From positions 3,979,001 through 4,043,000 of the forward strand of contig NZ_CP020104.1 in the NCBI RefSeq assembly GCF_002056795.1: a stretch of DNA of 64,000 nucleotides. The letters run 5' to 3'. Below the pieces are notes generated by a model that saw only the letters and a list, made by a program, of their open reading frames with translations, was not told the DNA's origin and made no database searches. Within the stretch, counting starts at the first letter, position 1. Every line of letters starts with the position of its first letter. Positions 1-9,385 of this stretch are shown here, in pieces. This DNA is from Spirosoma aerolatum (GTDB lineage Bacteria; Bacteroidota; Bacteroidia; Cytophagales; Spirosomataceae). The position numbers and the translations under genes were made by a program.

Positions 1-1260
1 GGCATGGACAGCCTCAACCACCACAATGGCATTATCGACCACAATTCCGATAGCCAGTACCAAGGCAAACAGCGTAAGCAGATTGATGGAAAACCCGATG
101 CTGCTCATAAACGCAAACGATCCTATCAAAGCCACCGGCACGGCCAACGCGCAGATCAGCGTCGACCGCCAGTCCTGCAAAAACAGGAACACAACCAGAA
201 ACACCAATATAAAGGCCTCAATCAGTGTACGGATTACTTCATGAATCGACGCATCCAGAAACCGCGATACGTCGTATGCAAAGTTATACGTCATGCCCGA
301 CGAAAAACTTGTTTCCTTTAACTCAGCCATGCGTGTTTTGATGTTGTTGATCACCTCACGGGCATTCGAGCCTGGCCGTTGCTTGATCATAATCGAAGCT
401 GACGGGCGACCATCTGTTTTCGAAAGCATGTCGTAATCCAAGGAACCGAATTCGATGTCAGCCACATCTTTTAGCCGCAGAATCTGACCGTCATGTTCGG
501 CCCGCAAAACGAGATTTTCGTATTGTTTCGGATCGAAGAACTTACCGCTGTAGCGCAGTACATACTGGAGCATTTGCGGAGCCCGATCGGCACTTTCACC
601 GGCTTTACCCGGTGCAGCCTCAACGTTTTGCTGTCGAATGGCCGTTATCACCTCATCGGGCGAAATGCTGTAGGCCGTCATTCGGTCGGGTCGGAGCCAT
701 ACGCGCATCGAATACTCCCGCGAGCCCATAATATCGACAAACCCAACACCGTCTATCCGCTTCAGTTCGGCCAGTACATTGATGTCGGCAAAATTGTAGA
801 TGAACTTTTCATCGACCGTTGGATCTTCGCTGAAGATATTGAGGTACAGCAACATACTGTTCACCTCTTTTTCGGTCGAAACCCCGGCCTTGATAACTTC
901 TTCGGGTAATTCATCCAGCACAGTCGTGACGCGGTTCTGAACACCCATAGCCGCCAGATCAGGGTCGGTACCTACCTTGAAGAAGACCTGAATAATGGTA
1001 CTCCCGTCATTTCCCGATACAGAGTTCATATACACCATGCCGGGCACGCCGTTGATCGCCCGTTCAAGAGGCATGGCTACCGCTTTGGTAGCTACCTCGG
1101 CATTGGCTCCAGTGTATTTGGCGGTTACAGTAACCGAAGGCGGCACAATATCCGGGAACTGCGTAACCGGCAGCTCTAGCAAAGCCAATACGCCCAGCAA
1201 AGTGATCAATACCGAAATTACCGCCGACAGTAGAGGGCGTTTTATAAATAAATCAAACAT
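1..1260 (-). CDS. RND efflux permease, N-terminal part (3' end outside window)
   Basis: Inner-membrane proton-driven multidrug pump of the HAE-1/AcrB type. My reverse translation from the ATG at 1260 starts MFDLFIKRPLLSAVISVLI, the usual TM1. It continues through periplasmic porter segments (LPVTQFPDIVPPSV, GNDGSTIIQVFF, VWLRPDRMTAY) and reaches TM2-TM4 (FLFLQDWRSTL, ALVLAIGIVVDNAIVVVEAVHA) at the window edge. That is 420 codons of about 1050, with the frame open at position 1. It lies 12 bp downstream of the adaptor gene on the same strand, so the two form an operon; an outer-membrane TolC-like gene would be expected beyond the edge. The substrate cannot be read from this part. The PPSV and AVP motifs fit HAE-1 better than the metal-exporting CzcA group. 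Confidence 0.95.
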   Translation of the reverse strand, partial: MFDLFIKRPLLSAVISVLITLLGVLALLELPVTQFPDIVPPSVTVTAKYTGANAEVATKAVAMPLERAINGVPGMVYMNSVSGNDGSTIIQVFFKVGTDPDLAAMGVQNRVTTVLDELPEEVIKAGVSTEKEVNSMLLYLNIFSEDPTVDEKFIYNFADINVLAELKRIDGVGFVDIMGSREYSMRVWLRPDRMTAYSISPDEVITAIRQQNVEAAPGKAGESADRAPQMLQYVLRYSGKFFDPKQYENLVLRAEHDGQILRLKDVADIEFGSLDYDMLSKTDGRPSASIMIKQRPGSNAREVINNIKTRMAELKETSFSSGMTYNFAYDVSRFLDASIHEVIRTLIEAFILVFLVVFLFLQDWRSTLICALAVPVALIGSFAFMSSIGFSINLLTLFALVLAIGIVVDNAIVVVEAVHA

Positions 1261-1272
1261 GGCGTGTCTATA

Positions 1273-2412
1273 TCATTGTTGAGCAAGTGTGTTTGGGGCT
1301 GCTGAGCTATCGGCTTCTACAGCTTCCGGGATGATCTGATCACCATCGCGAATATTCTGAATCCCCTCATACACAACACGTTCTCCGGGTGCCAGACCAG
1401 ATCGAACGATGTAGTTCAATCCGACCCGTGCCTGGGGCACGAAACTCCTTGATTTCACTTTATTTGTTTTATCCACCACATACACGAAGTTCTTATCCTG
1501 CACTTCGAATACGGCTTTTTGTGGTACTAACAAGGCGTCTCCGACAATATTGGGGAGTCGGATTTTGCCGGACGATCCATGCTTGAGCAGCTTTTGCGGA
1601 TTAGGAAATCGGGCCCGGAACGCAATGGTTCCCGATTCTTCTTCGAAAATGCTTTCCATGGTCTCAATTCGCCCCTTATGTGGGTATGGGGTTTCATCGG
1701 CCAGCATCATCTCGACCTCCTGTCCATTTTTCCCAGTCAGTTCACGGTGCTTTTTCAGAAAGCCCAGGTATTCTTTTTCCGATACATCAAAATAGGCAAA
1801 CACTTCCCGGATGTCAGAAACGGTGGTCAGCAGAGCCCCTTCCTCGATCAGACTACCTATTTTGAACGGAATGCGGTTGATTACCCCATCGAAGGGAGCC
1901 CGTATGCTGGCATGAGCTAACCGCAAGGAGGCTGTCGACAGGGCCGACTGGGCCTCTTCAATCTGCGCCTTTGCTACGTCGAGTTTGGCTTTGGCCAGAT
2001 CCAGCTCAGAAGGCGAAACGATTTTTTTATCAACCAATAGCTTAACCCGAGTCACTTCTACTTCGGCCGTTTTGGCACTGGCTTCCGCACTTTTCAGCGA
2101 GGCCTTTGCTTTATCCAGGCCAACTTTATATTCGGCAGCATTTAGACTAAACAGCAACTGCCCCTGATGAACCGATTGGCCCTCATCCACATAGATTTTT
2201 TCAAGAAAACCTGATACCCTGGCGCGTATTTCGACATTTCGAACAGCTTCGAGGGTGGTTACATAATCCCGCTGGAGCGTGGTCGACTGCCGGGCTAGTT
2301 GGACAACGGGTAACGTTAGCTTTTCGGTTTGCCCGGTTTGTGAGTCCTGACCTGCACAGCCAGCCAGGTATATACTCATTAATAGGGTGGTTAATTGAAT
2401 TCCCTTTGTCAT
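1273..2412 (-). CDS. RND efflux periplasmic adaptor (membrane fusion) lipoprotein
   Basis: Adaptor linking the inner-membrane RND pump to an outer-membrane channel. The 379-residue protein has a lipobox (IYLAGCAGQ, Cys about residue 19), so it is probably a periplasmic lipoprotein. A biotinyl-lipoyl half motif (RARVSGFLEKIYVDEGQSV) is followed by an alpha-hairpin rich in Ala, Lys and Glu, the second lipoyl half (APFDGVINRIPFKIGSLIEEG), and beta-barrel and membrane-proximal domains. Length and order are typical of AcrA/MexA proteins. It is the first gene of the operon, with the permease 12 bp downstream. A partly symmetric palindrome 29 bp upstream of the start could be an operator. Confidence 0.95.
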   Translation of the reverse strand: MTKGIQLTTLLMSIYLAGCAGQDSQTGQTEKLTLPVVQLARQSTTLQRDYVTTLEAVRNVEIRARVSGFLEKIYVDEGQSVHQGQLLFSLNAAEYKVGLDKAKASLKSAEASAKTAEVEVTRVKLLVDKKIVSPSELDLAKAKLDVAKAQIEEAQSALSTASLRLAHASIRAPFDGVINRIPFKIGSLIEEGALLTTVSDIREVFAYFDVSEKEYLGFLKKHRELTGKNGQEVEMMLADETPYPHKGRIETMESIFEEESGTIAFRARFPNPQKLLKHGSSGKIRLPNIVGDALLVPQKAVFEVQDKNFVYVVDKTNKVKSRSFVPQARVGLNYIVRSGLAPGERVVYEGIQNIRDGDQIIPEAVEADSSAAPNTLAQQ

Positions 2413-2440
2413 GGCTTCATAGAGCTATATAGTGATTCCA

Positions 2441-2462
2441 GCCAACGGCATGTGCCAATGGC
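2441..2462. promoter_or_regulatory. Imperfect palindrome upstream of the efflux operon
   Basis: A 22-bp stretch reads nearly the same on both strands: GCCA, GGCA, TGCC and TGGC blocks are symmetric, with three interrupting dinucleotide mismatches. It lies 29-50 bp upstream of the adaptor start, where a TetR-type repressor of an efflux operon would bind. No regulator gene is adjacent, so this rests on position and symmetry alone. Confidence 0.2.
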
Positions 2463-2574
2463 CTGGAAAACGATTATCCTGATAATGTGTTAAAAAATGG
2501 GTGCAAAGTGACTAACTGACGGTAAGCCAGTTAATATTCTTTTGTAGTAACCAGCACACAACTGGTTGCGGAGT

Positions 2575-2979
2575 TTAGGCTACAGGCTGTGGGGGCGGAG
2601 CATGAATTTCCAGCACACACGTGGAAACAAACTCTGGCCGAAACGCTATATTGCCCGACAGCAGGTACTGAACAGGTAATTGTTTAGGCGCGAAAACAAA
2701 GAATGGGGCAAAGTCGTAGTCTGGTTCGAACTCAGTCAGTTCCGAATCATCATCAGGATCGTCATGTTCAGGAATTGCATCCTGTGATCCCAGACATTCT
2801 TCCAGTATGAACTCACCGATACTTTCGATTTGATTAACCGACATATCTTTATGGTCGACTGTGAACTGCCTCGATCGCAAAAGCGTATCCTGAACGTCGA
2901 TGCTTACATTAAGCACTGTCAACGCGATCAGTAGGCAAAGCAGCCGGTATCCCAAAAAGTTATAGTATCGTTTCTTCAT
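2575..2979 (-). CDS. Small exported protein of unknown function next to the RND operon
   Basis: A 134-residue protein with an N-terminal hydrophobic segment (YRLLCLLIALTVLNVSIDV, about 11-29) that should act as signal peptide or anchor. An acidic middle (EHDDPDDDSELTEFEPD, about 71-87) and a Pro-rich end (EIHAPPPQPVA) follow. From memory, short proteins with this layout (acidic IPEHDDP stretch, terminal His-Pro-Pro) often sit beside RND pumps in Cytophagales, so a role tied to the pump is possible. It has its own promoter 14 bp upstream and is separated from the adaptor gene by 162 bp. No recognised domain. Confidence 0.7.
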   Translation of the reverse strand: MKKRYYNFLGYRLLCLLIALTVLNVSIDVQDTLLRSRQFTVDHKDMSVNQIESIGEFILEECLGSQDAIPEHDDPDDDSELTEFEPDYDFAPFFVFAPKQLPVQYLLSGNIAFRPEFVSTCVLEIHAPPPQPVA

Positions 2980-2992
2980 ATCGTTTATGAAC

Positions 2993-3023
2993 CAAATGTA
3001 ATTCGGCTAAACAAGAAACTCAA
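2993..3023 (-). promoter_or_regulatory. Bacteroidota-type promoter (TTG-N20-TACATTTG)
   Basis: On the minus strand a TTG (plus positions 3021-3023) is followed after exactly 20 bp by TACATTTG (3000-2993). This matches the Bacteroidota -33/-7 consensus TTG and TAnnTTTG with normal spacing. The ATG at 2979 is only 13 bp from the -7 box, so the mRNA would have a very short leader. Confidence 0.55.
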
Positions 3024-3113
3024 CTATTTTTTTATCAGATAGTTACGAAACTTGGATAAAGATAATGGAATCCCTGATAGATTAAATTTAGATTAAAATA
3101 CTTTAATTCGATT

Positions 3114-3650
3114 ATGCTCTTTTTACCTATTACGTCCCATCATGCCTACCTCATTCCAATCCAGACCTGGTATGAAGAAGCCTTTCCCATCGACGAACGA
3201 CGCGATTTTGCCGAATTAACTGCCCTTCTCGCCTACCCAGATATGCATCTGTGCGCCCTGGTCAATGACAGTAGCTTAGTTGGGTTTATGCTCTATTGGC
3301 AATGGGATGAGGCTATTTTTGTGGAGCATTTTGCCATTGATCCTCATGAGCGCGGCAAACAGTTTGGGCAACAGGCGCTGGCTCAGTTGCTCGAACTGTC
3401 TTTTCAATATTGTCTGCTGGAAGTAGAACGCCCTGATGATGAAACAGGGTACAGACGCATTCGATTTTACGAACGGCAAGGGTTTACGTTGAATCCTTTC
3501 GACTATATTCAACCCCCTTATCAACCCGACAAAGCTCCAGTCCCCATGCGGCTAATGTCCATTCCAGCCATTCCAGATTCGGCAACATACGAGCGGCTTA
3601 GCCAACTAATAAAAGAGCGGGTTTATGAACGATTTTATGACGCTAACTGA
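3114..3650 (+). CDS. GNAT family N-acetyltransferase
   Basis: Predicted cytoplasmic acetyl-CoA-dependent acyltransferase of 178 residues. The GNAT core is visible: a beta strand ending FVEHFAIDPHERGKQFGQQAL (about 76-96), containing the acetyl-CoA pyrophosphate-binding loop (R-G-K-x-F-G, matching the family's R/Q-x-x-G-x-G/A), and the later strand/helix GYRRIRFYERQGFTLN, which is motif B. The acceptor substrate cannot be deduced. It is monocistronic and convergent with the hydroxy-acid oxidase gene; only 3 bp separate the stop codons. The 59 bp upstream are AT-rich. Confidence 0.85.
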   Translation: MLFLPITSHHAYLIPIQTWYEEAFPIDERRDFAELTALLAYPDMHLCALVNDSSLVGFMLYWQWDEAIFVEHFAIDPHERGKQFGQQALAQLLELSFQYCLLEVERPDDETGYRRIRFYERQGFTLNPFDYIQPPYQPDKAPVPMRLMSIPAIPDSATYERLSQLIKERVYERFYDAN

Positions 3651-3653
3651 ATA

Positions 3654-4772
3654 TTACCAATTCCACAAGACCGAGCGATCAATTTGGGCAATAGTCCCTC
3701 TTCCTGTCAGAATCATAGCCATTTCCAGTTCTTCCCTTAGAACTGACATCACTTTGGCGACGCCATCTGCCCCGCCACAGGCTAAACCATAACAAACGGG
3801 TTTCCCTACCAGTACAGCACTTGCTCCCAGGGCAATGGCTTTGAGAACATCGGTTCCTCTGCGTATGCCTCCATCGAGCATGATGGGAACTCGTCCGGCA
3901 ACGCGCTCAGTAACCGAGGGCAGTACTTCGATCGTAGCGGGCACCGTATCCAGATTCCGGCCACCATGATTCGACACCACAATACCCGCAACCCCGGCCT
4001 CAATGGCCCGTTCGGCATCCTCTGCATTTAAGATTCCTTTCGCTACCACCGGAATGTTCACCACCGATGCCAACCAGGTAATATCGTTCCAGGTCAGGGG
4101 GTTTTTCTGCGGGCCCGGCGCAAGCATATAGGGTGCCTGAATACCAGGCGGTAAACCAAAGTTGATTCGTTGCTCACGATTACGGACTCCACCAACGGGA
4201 GTATCTACCGTCACACAAAGTGCCTGGCACCCCAAAGCTTCGGCTTTTTGTACAAGATCTTTCGTAAACTCCCGATCGTCACGAACATACAGTTGAAACC
4301 ATAAAGGCTGTGTAGCCACTTCAGCAATGGCTTCAAGTGGAGTGGTTGTAAACGAACTAACAACATACGTAGCAGCCGCCATAGCAGCCCCCCGTGCAGT
4401 AGCCAGTTCGCCTTCGGGGTGCATAATCCGGTGGTAAGCCGTAGGCGCTATCAGAATAGGATAAGCGAGTTCTTGTCCAAATAACATGATCCGAGTATCG
4501 GGCTGAACAATGTGGGGCAGTCCCGTCGGATTGAGCTTAAGGGTATCAAACGCTTGTCGATTCCAGCGAAGCGTTAATTCATCAGCAGCGCCACTAGCTA
4601 CATATTCATACGCCAACCGGCTCATTTTCTCTTCAGCTTTTTTTTCAAAATCGAAGAGATTGACCATACCCGACAAATCAACGATTTCACTAATCGGGAA
4701 ATCAGTGGACATACTGAATGTTGAGGACTGATGATCAGAAGGCAGATTCGGGTCACTTGCCAGGTTATTCAT
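3654..4772 (-). CDS. FMN-dependent alpha-hydroxy-acid oxidase/dehydrogenase
   Basis: Oxidises an L-2-hydroxy acid (lactate, glycolate or similar) to the 2-oxo acid with FMN. The 372 residues cover the FMN_dh TIM barrel: substrate/FMN region YEYVASGAADELT (about 55-67), the phosphate loop IAPTAYHRIMHPEGE, the Tyr of QLYV, the Thr/Asp strand VTVDTPVGGVR, the active-site lysine VAKGIL, the catalytic His and Arg in SNHGGRNLDTV, and the FMN-phosphate glycines LDGGIRRGTDVLKA...GASAVLVG. The length fits lactate oxidase/glycolate oxidase rather than membrane LldD with its loop insert. The 22 residues before the conserved start vary, so a later start is possible. A terminator shields it from aconitase upstream. 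Confidence 0.9.
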   Translation of the reverse strand: MNNLASDPNLPSDHQSSTFSMSTDFPISEIVDLSGMVNLFDFEKKAEEKMSRLAYEYVASGAADELTLRWNRQAFDTLKLNPTGLPHIVQPDTRIMLFGQELAYPILIAPTAYHRIMHPEGELATARGAAMAAATYVVSSFTTTPLEAIAEVATQPLWFQLYVRDDREFTKDLVQKAEALGCQALCVTVDTPVGGVRNREQRINFGLPPGIQAPYMLAPGPQKNPLTWNDITWLASVVNIPVVAKGILNAEDAERAIEAGVAGIVVSNHGGRNLDTVPATIEVLPSVTERVAGRVPIMLDGGIRRGTDVLKAIALGASAVLVGKPVCYGLACGGADGVAKVMSVLREELEMAMILTGRGTIAQIDRSVLWNW

Positions 4773-4862
4773 TGATGTACTTCCGGTTTTTCACTGACGC
4801 AGAAACTCATGCTTTGAATCTCTTTCATATCCAAAGCCTATACAGCTTAAATTCTAAGATAT

Positions 4863-4888
4863 ATGCGCAAAACAGATTTTCTGCGCAT
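4863..4888. promoter_or_regulatory. Inverted repeat ATGCGCA/TGCGCAT upstream of the hydroxy-acid oxidase
   Basis: Perfect 7-bp arms (4863-4869 and 4882-4888) flank a 12-bp spacer. The site lies 91-116 bp upstream of the oxidase start and only 5 bp from the aconitase terminator stem. It could be an operator for the oxidase gene or a second part of the terminator region; no matching regulator is nearby. Confidence 0.25.
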
Positions 4889-4893
4889 AAAAA

Positions 4894-4927
4894 AACCGTC
4901 CAGCTGCCTAAAGGCAGCTGGACGGTT
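4894..4927 (-). terminator. Rho-independent terminator of the aconitase gene
   Basis: Perfect 15-bp stem (4894-4908 with 4913-4927) with a 4-nt loop. Read on the minus strand it is GC-rich and followed by a run of seven T. It begins 17 bp after the aconitase stop codon. Confidence 0.92.
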
Positions 4928-4944
4928 GGAAACCCGCGTCATTA

Positions 4945-7212
4945 TTACGCGTTTTGCTTCATCCGAATGATATTCAGGGCAGCACCTGCCTTAAACCACT
5001 CGATTTGTCCTTCATTATACGTATGGTTTACCGCAAACTCGTCGGTTGTGCCATCTGCATGATGCAATATGATTTCGAGTGGGCGACCTGGTGCAAACTC
5101 GGTCAACCCCTCAATGTCAATCACATCATCTTCCTGAATTTTGTCGTAGTCGGCAGGATTCGCGAAAGTAAGCGCCAGCATACCCTGCTTTTTCAGGTTC
5201 GTTTCATGAATCCGGGCAAACGAACGGACCAGAATAGCCCGAACGCCCAGGAAGCGTGGCTCCATAGCCGCATGTTCGCGTGACGATCCTTCACCATAAT
5301 TTTCATCGCCAACGACAATCGACCCGATACCAGCTGCTTTATAAGCCCGTTGAACGGCGGGAACTTCACCATACTCACCCGTCAACTGGTTCTTGACCGA
5401 GTTCGTCTTCTCGTTGAAGTAGTTCACGGCCCCGATCAACATATTGTTCGAGATGTTGTCGAGGTGACCCCGGTATTTCAGCCACGGACCAGCCATCGAA
5501 ATATGGTCGGTCGTACATTTGCCTTTTGCTTTGATCAGCAGTTTCAGCCCTTTGATGTCGGTGCCTTCCCAGGCAGGGAACGGAGCCAGCAGTTGCAGAC
5601 GGTCGGATGTTGGGCTAACAATAACCTGTACACTCGATCCATCTTCAGCCGGAGCCTGATAACCAGCATCATCTACAGCATAGCCTTTTACAGGCTGTTC
5701 GATACCCGCAGGTTCATCCAGTTTCACCTGTTCGCCCGCTTCGTTGGTCAGCGTATCGGTCATCGGGTTGAACGTCAGGTCACCAGCAATGGCGAAAGCT
5801 GTCACGATTTCAGGCGAGGCAACAAAGGCGTGTGTGCCTGCGTTACCGTCGTTCCGTTTCGCGAAGTTCCGGTTAAATGAGGTAATGATCGAGTTTTTGC
5901 GGGTCGGATCGTCCATGTGGCGTGCCCACTGCCCGATACAAGGTCCACAGGCATTGGCCATGACCACACCGCCAATTTCTTCAAAGGTATTCAGCAGGCC
6001 ATCGCGTTCGGCAGTGAACCGCACCAGTTCAGAACCGGGTGTAACGGTAAACTCCGCTTTGGTTTTCAGATTCTTGGCCGTTGCCTGAGCAGCTACCGAC
6101 GCCGAACGGGTCATGTCTTCGTAGCTGGAGTTGGTACATGAACCAATCAGACCCACTTCCAGTTTAGCTGGCCAGTTGTTTTCTTTTACCGCTTTGGCAA
6201 AGTTCGACAGCGGCCATGCCAGGTCAGGCGTAAAGGGTCCGTTGATATGGGGCTCCAGCTCCGATAGGTTGATTTCGATCAGTTGATCGTAATACGTAGC
6301 CGGATCGGCATACACTTCATCATCCGAACGCAGGTGTTGTTTAACGGCATCAGCAGCTTCAGCGATTTCGGCACGGCTGGTGGCTTTCAGATAGTTAGCC
6401 ATCTTCTCGTCATAAGCAAAGATCGAGGTGGTAGCGCCGATTTCAGCACCCATATTACAGATGGTCCCTTTACCCGTAGCCGACAGGCTCTCTGCACCTT
6501 CGCCAAAGTATTCAACAATGCAACCTGTACCACCTTTTACGGTCAGGATACCGGCTACCCGAAGAATAACGTCTTTAGCCGATGCCCAGCCACTCAGTTT
6601 ACCGGTCAGTTTAACACCGATCAGTTTCGGCATTTTCAATTCCCAGGCCAGGCCCGCCATTACGTCACAGGCATCAGCCCCCCCCACACCAATGGCGATC
6701 ATGCCCAGACCACCCGCATTTGGCGTGTGCGAGTCGGTACCGATCATCATGCCACCGGGGAATGCGTAGTTTTCAATGACAACCTGGTGAATAATACCTG
6801 CACCAGGTTTCCAGAAACCGATGCCGTATTTGTTCGAGATGGACGACAGGAAGTCGTATACTTCTTTGTTTTTGCTTTTGGCAACATCAAGGTCCTTCTC
6901 AGCTCCTACTTCAGCCTGAATCAGGTGATCGCAGTGAACCGTAGAAGGAACTGCTACCTTCGGCCGACCTGCCTGCATAAACTGCAACAAGGCCATCTGG
7001 GCCGTTGCGTCCTGCATGGCTACGCGGTCAGGCGCAAAATCCACGTAGGCTTTTCCCCGCTCGTACGCTTGTGTAGGCGTACCGGCAAAGAGGTGACTGT
7101 ATAAAATCTTTTCCGACAGAGTCAGCGGTTTGCCCACTGCCTGCCGGGCTGCTTCGACGCGTTCGCCAAGGTTGGCATACACACGCTGAATCATGTCTAA
7201 ATCAAAAGCCAT
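4945..7212 (-). CDS. Aconitate hydratase (mitochondrial-type, [4Fe-4S])
   Basis: TCA-cycle enzyme that interconverts citrate and isocitrate through cis-aconitate in the cytoplasm. The 755 residues match the mitochondrial aconitase subgroup in length and sequence, not the longer AcnA/IRP1 or AcnB forms. The three cluster ligands are Cys359 ([13 protein letters not shown]), Cys422 and Cys425 ([11 protein letters not shown]). Also visible are [13 protein letters not shown], the swivel-domain start [18 protein letters not shown] and the catalytic-serine motif [12 protein letters not shown]. It is monocistronic: its own strong terminator follows, and about 270 bp without a gene precede it, with a -7-like box inside an inverted repeat. 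I would not choose between the symbols acnA and acn. Confidence 0.97.
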   Translation of the reverse strand: MAFDLDMIQRVYANLGERVEAARQAVGKPLTLSEKILYSHLFAGTPTQAYERGKAYVDFAPDRVAMQDATAQMALLQFMQAGRPKVAVPSTVHCDHLIQAEVGAEKDLDVAKSKNKEVYDFLSSISNKYGIGFWKPGAGIIHQVVIENYAFPGGMMIGTDSHTPNAGGLGMIAIGVGGADACDVMAGLAWELKMPKLIGVKLTGKLSGWASAKDVILRVAGILTVKGGTGCIVEYFGEGAESLSATGKGTICNMGAEIGATTSIFAYDEKMANYLKATSRAEIAEAADAVKQHLRSDDEVYADPATYYDQLIEINLSELEPHINGPFTPDLAWPLSNFAKAVKENNWPAKLEVGLIGSCTNSSYEDMTRSASVAAQATAKNLKTKAEFTVTPGSELVRFTAERDGLLNTFEEIGGVVMANACGPCIGQWARHMDDPTRKNSIITSFNRNFAKRNDGNAGTHAFVASPEIVTAFAIAGDLTFNPMTDTLTNEAGEQVKLDEPAGIEQPVKGYAVDDAGYQAPAEDGSSVQVIVSPTSDRLQLLAPFPAWEGTDIKGLKLLIKAKGKCTTDHISMAGPWLKYRGHLDNISNNMLIGAVNYFNEKTNSVKNQLTGEYGEVPAVQRAYKAAGIGSIVVGDENYGEGSSREHAAMEPRFLGVRAILVRSFARIHETNLKKQGMLALTFANPADYDKIQEDDVIDIEGLTEFAPGRPLEIILHHADGTTDEFAVNHTYNEGQIEWFKAGAALNIIRMKQNA

Positions 7213-7292
7213 AGCAAATGAGGATAACAGGTTACTGATAAAAGCTGTTCTACAAAGACAACCAACGAATTCACAAAATGGATTCCGGTTAG

Positions 7293-7320
7293 CGTGCCAA
7301 AATTAGAAGATTCTGGCACG
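7293..7320 (-). promoter_or_regulatory. Possible aconitase promoter -7 box inside an inverted repeat
   Basis: On the minus strand TAATTTTG (plus 7298-7305) matches TAnnTTTG, 86 bp upstream of the aconitase ATG. It overlaps an inverted repeat with perfect arms CGTGCCA (7293-7299) and TGGCACG (7314-7320). An operator covering a -7 box is a classic repressor arrangement, but no clear -33 TTG is seen at the expected spacing. Confidence 0.3.
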
Positions 7321-7479
7321 TTTTGGAAATATTACTTTGTATTACCGCGTACAAGATGGTAGGAAGGCTCTAAAAATTCATCAATTCTGGCCCTTCCCTC
7401 GTTATTTCGCCGAACCATCACCAACGAATAACCACTTTCTCATATCTTGGCGACCTATTTCATCTTTCGATTATATTGA

Positions 7480-7932
7480 ATGAAGTTTAAAGCGATTACT
7501 CTTGCCAGCACCTTTTTGGGATTAGGCTTTTCTTTTTTTGCCTGTAATGACGATAACGAGAACCCAATACTTCCAACAACCTTCATAGCGGTTTTGACTG
7601 GTACGAATGAAAAACCCACTGCGACAACCTCCAACGCAACAGGTTCCTTTAGGGCCATTCTGGATGAAAGCACGCGCGTTTTGAGCTACACCGTTGCGTA
7701 TGAGGGTCTGACACCAACGATGGGGCATCTACACCGGATCGACACAACCCGTACGGATGGTACTGGCCCGGTCGATATTCCGTTTCCAAGTTTAACCTCT
7801 CCTATTATTGGCAGTACGTCGGCCCTGACCCCACTCCAGATTTACCGACTAAAACACGGACAATACTACGCCAACCTGCATACGGCCCAGTACCCCGCCG
7901 GTGAAATCCGTGGCGATATACGGACTAAGTAG
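7480..7932 (+). CDS. CHRD domain lipoprotein
   Basis: Exported protein of 150 residues with a signal peptide and lipobox (LGFSFFACNDDNEN, Cys about 23), then one CHRD domain (about 35-147). CHRD was defined in animal chordin and is common in bacterial secreted proteins; its biochemical role is not established. Typical features are TNEKPTATTSNATG, the strand VDESTRVLSYTV-like LDESTRVLSYTVAYEGL, the His of MGHLHR, and the C-terminal block YYANLHTAQYPAGEIRGDI. The next gene is a tandem paralogue that has been broken by an IS. Confidence 0.85.
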   Translation: MKFKAITLASTFLGLGFSFFACNDDNENPILPTTFIAVLTGTNEKPTATTSNATGSFRAILDESTRVLSYTVAYEGLTPTMGHLHRIDTTRTDGTGPVDIPFPSLTSPIIGSTSALTPLQIYRLKHGQYYANLHTAQYPAGEIRGDIRTK

Positions 7933-8429
7933 GTATTTATGCCTATTGGTACAGTGCAGAAAACCATTAGCTTTATTTACCTGATTTTTTGCTATGACGA
8001 ATAGAGAATACCCCTATATTGCGGATTAAAAGTACATTAACTCACCAATCGGATAGCGGAATTCTTTTCTGCTGCTGATGCTTAGCTACTAACTCCTATG
8101 AAACTGGCAAACATCACACTCGTATTTGCGTCCGTTCTTGCCTGTGGCTTAATTGCCTGTGGTAACGACGAGAACCCAACGATCACATCGACCAAAACAA
8201 CCTTGACGGCCAGCCTGAACGGAGCGAGCGAAAAACCAAGCTCAACCTCCTCAGCAGCTACCGGCACATTTACGGGGGTTGTGGATGAAAGCACTCGTGT
8301 TCTGAGCTACACCGTGACCTATACAGGTCCGTTTACTTCATCATTAACGGCAGGCCACCTGCATCGTATTACAAATACGACTGCCCTGACCGGAGGGGTT
8401 GAAATTCCGTTCACCAGCCTGGTTTCGCC

Positions 8430-8436
8430 TATTATA
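8430..8436. repeat. Target-site duplication, left copy (TATTATA)
   Basis: Seven bases directly before the IS left end, repeated exactly after the right end. Deleting one copy with the element restores the host frame, which fixes the size at 7 bp, within the range known for IS982-family elements. Confidence 0.9.
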
Positions 8437-8500
8437 ATCTAAGTTGTATGAAAATAGCTTGATGGGACACCAAGAAAAAAGACATAGCCAAGAGCAAGAG

Positions 8501-8508
8501 TACCTTTG
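8501..8508 (+). promoter_or_regulatory. -7 box TACCTTTG before the transposase
   Basis: Exact match to TAnnTTTG, 32 bp upstream of the transposase ATG and inside the IS. No TTG stands at the usual 19-21 bp upstream, so this is a partial promoter match. Confidence 0.35.
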
Positions 8509-8540
8509 AGGTGCGAAAACATCAGTAACCCGCTCTGACT

Positions 8541-9383
8541 ATGTCTGAAAAAGTAGTGGCAATTTACTGCTTTCTAGATGATTTCTTTCTAGAAACCAAT
8601 CACCCTAGATCGACCAAACCACAAGCTAAACCTAAAGTAACAGACAGCATTGTGTTGACTACCGCCATCATATCGGCTCGTTTCTTTGGGGGCAACCAAG
8701 CTTCAGCCATGCTCTATATGGCGGACAAGCAGGGTGTCCTTATGCTGGAAAAGTCGGCCTTTAATCGCCGGTTGCATCGACTCGCTCATACCTTGAGTGT
8801 CTTATTTTATTATTTGGCCGACTTCTTTAAAGCCTTGAATGTGAGCAGTCAGTATCTAATTGATTCATTTCCTGTATCGGTTTGCGATAATATTCGCATC
8901 AGCCGTTCACGGTTGGTCAAGGGGGAAGAGTATCGAGGCAAAATTGCTTCCAAACGACGGTTCTTCTTTGGGTATCGGGTGCAAGTAGTGACCACCAGTA
9001 CTAAGCAGCCCGTGCAATTTTTTATTCTTCCGGGTTCGTACGCGGATATAACAGCTCTTCAGATGATGCATTTGCATTTGCCCGCAGGTAGCGAGGTGTT
9101 TGGTGATGCTGCCTACACCGACTACGAACAAGAGGAACTGTACGCTGATTGTGAACAGATTTCCTTACAGATTCAACGCAAGAGTAATAGTCATCGGGCT
9201 GACCCGATTTGGATAGCCGCTTACAAGAAGATGCGTCGTCAGGCAATCGAACAAGCTTTTAGTCAAGTCAAGTTGCGATTTCCTCAAAAGATTCATGCCG
9301 TTACCGAAGCGGGTTTCCTGATCAAGCTTGTCTTATTTCTACTTGCATACGCTCTAGAATCAAACTTGTATCATACAACTTAG
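8541..9383 (+). CDS. IS982-family DDE transposase
   Basis: Catalyses cut-and-paste transposition of the surrounding element. The 280 residues carry the DDE triad at the expected spacing: Asp108 (YLIDSFPVSVCD), Asp189 (VFGDAAYTDYE) and Glu237 (RRQAIEQAFSQVK). A basic stretch lies between (GKIASKRRFFFGYRVQVV) and a hydrophobic C-terminal helix (LIKLVLFLLAYALESN) follows. No frameshift or internal stop is seen, so the enzyme should be functional. The stop codon TAG (9381-9383) lies within the right terminal repeat. Confidence 0.93.
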   Translation: MSEKVVAIYCFLDDFFLETNHPRSTKPQAKPKVTDSIVLTTAIISARFFGGNQASAMLYMADKQGVLMLEKSAFNRRLHRLAHTLSVLFYYLADFFKALNVSSQYLIDSFPVSVCDNIRISRSRLVKGEEYRGKIASKRRFFFGYRVQVVTTSTKQPVQFFILPGSYADITALQMMHLHLPAGSEVFGDAAYTDYEQEELYADCEQISLQIQRKSNSHRADPIWIAAYKKMRRQAIEQAFSQVKLRFPQKIHAVTEAGFLIKLVLFLLAYALESNLYHTT

Positions 9384-9385
9384 AT

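Larger units (their letters stand above)
8437..9385 (+). mobile_element. Complete IS982-family insertion sequence, 949 bp
   Basis: Bounded by perfect 15-bp terminal inverted repeats: ATCTAAGTTGTATGA at 8437-8451 and its complement at 9371-9385. It is flanked by 7-bp direct repeats and carries one intact transposase gene whose stop lies inside the right repeat. Length and organisation match IS982-family elements (about 1 kb, one DDE transposase). Perfect ends, intact transposase and an exactly repairable target suggest recent arrival. Confidence 0.92.

Noticed and set aside
6283..7104. Long open frame antisense to aconitase (273 codons)
   Set aside because: It lies wholly within a gene with intact cluster ligands and full-length homology. 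The residue mix has no family resemblance, and long antisense frames are usual opposite GC-rich conserved genes.
7340..7352. TACTTTG near the first CHRD gene as a promoter -7 box
   Set aside because: It has one base too few between TA and TTTG, and no TTG at the right distance; a similar sequence near 55236 has the same fault.
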